NCBI RefSeq assembly: GCF_963576545.1
Contig: NC_083636.1
Span: 3,214,383-3,278,382, forward strand
Length of the DNA stretch: 64,000 bases
Origin: Limanda limanda
Lineage: Eukaryota; Chordata; Actinopteri; Pleuronectiformes; Pleuronectidae
Reading direction: 5' to 3'
Both the position numbers and the translations under genes were made by a program. Below are positions 62,928 through 64,000 of the stretch, piece by piece. Position 1 is the first letter of the stretch, and every line of letters begins with the position of its first letter. Below the pieces are notes generated by a model. The model saw nothing but the letters and a program-made list of their open reading frames with translations, did not search any database and was not told the DNA's origin.

Positions 62928-64000
62928 GCTCCGGCTGCTCTCCTGCTCACAGGCTGTGAAGCTTCTTATCTGAAATACTCATCCCGATGAGGATGACCCT
63001 GTTTCTGCTCATCCCTGGATACTCCTGAGGAGGATTCCCGTCCAGGCAGCACGGCGCCGGCCCCGCGGAGGGGCCCCCGTGACCCGTCGCCTCTTGTCCC
63101 GTCCATGCCCAGATGACTCTCCTTCTTTATGTGAACGAGGTCGGGCATGCCACAAGAGGCGACTCGCGACCCTCATTCTTTGTGCGGATGAGGTTTGGAG
63201 AGGAAGGAGAAGCGAGTTCTGCGTCCTGTGGTTCCACAGAGCAAACGTCGCACGTTGACACGCATGCGCAGCAGGAGAAGAAGCGGTGCGGAGGAAGAGG
63301 CCTTTTGAAAAAGAGACTTTTTTAGAAGCGTCCTCTTCGCTGAGCAGCACGACATCAGCTGCAATCAGCGCAAATGTTTCCCACTTTCCAGAATGGTCTT
63401 AATTCTCTAAAGGTTTCACTTTAGAAATTTAACGATGACATGAAAATATTATTTAAAAAAGTCTTGGGAAAAAGGATCTAAAGGTTTTTACTTTAGAAAA
63501 TTTAACAATGATTTAAAAAAAAATATTATAAAAAAAAGTTTTGGGGAAATGCATCTAAAGGTTTCACTTTAGAAATGTAACGATAACATGGAAATATTCT
63601 AAAAAAAAAAGTCTTTAAAAAAAGGATCTAAAGGTTTTTGCTTTAGAAAATTTAACAATGATTTAAAAAAAAAAATTTTGGGAAAAGCATCTAAAGGTTT
63701 CACTTTAGAAATTTAACGATGACATGAAAATATTCTATAAAAAATAGTTATGAAAAATGGATCTAAAGGTTTTTACTTTAGAAAATTAAACAATGACAAA
63801 AAAATATTTATTAAAAAAAAAGTTTCTGGGGAAAAGCATCTAAAGGTTTCACTTTAGAAATTTAACGATAACATGAAAATATTCTATAAAAAAGAGTTAT
63901 GAAAAAGGATCTAAAGGTTTTTACTTTAGAAAATTTAACAATGATTTAAAAAAAGATAAACATAAAAAATAAGATGAAAATGTCTTTTCTCTAAAGGTTT
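62473..64000. repeat. Right arm of the large inverted repeat, reaching the window edge
   Basis: Reverse complement of 53640-55109. It includes exons 2 and 3, intron 2, the 3' UTR and an AT-rich 148-bp tandem array (63400-64000) with ctaaaggtttcactttag and ctaaaggtttttactttag blocks alternating. The arm continues beyond the window. Confidence 0.92.

Overview
The window is teleost fish nuclear DNA, probably percomorph. It has spliced vertebrate genes with short introns, a type II growth hormone receptor, and fish repeats (Tc1, hAT, non-LTR 3' ends, GATA and CA microsatellites). Gene order matches a conserved vertebrate block: complement C6 and C7 tail to tail, then growth hormone receptor, CCDC152 and NIM1K. 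A divergent pair of gadd45 genes follows.

0-28.5 kb, terminal complement cluster. The last exon of a C6-like gene on + (314-495) faces three C7-derived loci on -. Two are full length by exon and phase reconstruction: C7-A (8942-17697, 838 aa) and C7-B (19760-27253, 835 aa). Each has 18 coding exons with TSP1, LDLRa, MACPF, EGF-like, TSP1, CCP1, CCP2 and two factor I modules (FIM). The third (1347-7016) lost exons 3-12, yet what remains splices in frame into a 308-aa secreted protein: signal peptide, CCP1, CCP2, FIM1 and an altered FIM2, with no MACPF domain. In C7 the FIM region docks on C5, so this mini-C7 could be a natural decoy or regulator of membrane attack complex assembly. It is the most interesting object here. 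A and B are very alike except for two short blocks in MACPF that match the two membrane-inserting hairpin regions.

28.5-52 kb. ghrb (31083-39886, 563 aa), ccdc152 (41908-46112, 264 aa) and nim1k (48935-51300, 434 aa) lie in series on +, all with closed frames. Introns and intergenic DNA hold microsatellites, MITEs and hAT copies, two with clear 8-bp target duplications.

52-64 kb. Two gadd45 genes diverge: gadd45g-like on - (54653-55371, 159 aa) and a relative on + (62252-62927, 145 aa). From the exon 2 acceptor through the 3' flank they are almost identical and inverted (53640-55109 and 62473-64000 or beyond). Their first exons and promoters are clearly different, which points to gene conversion or a partial inverted duplication. 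The 7-kb spacer and flank carry several 115-200 bp tandem arrays and three GC-rich, octamer-containing candidate enhancers.

All exon models come from reading splice signals and phases by eye. No alignment or database search was run, and family names rest on recalled homology.
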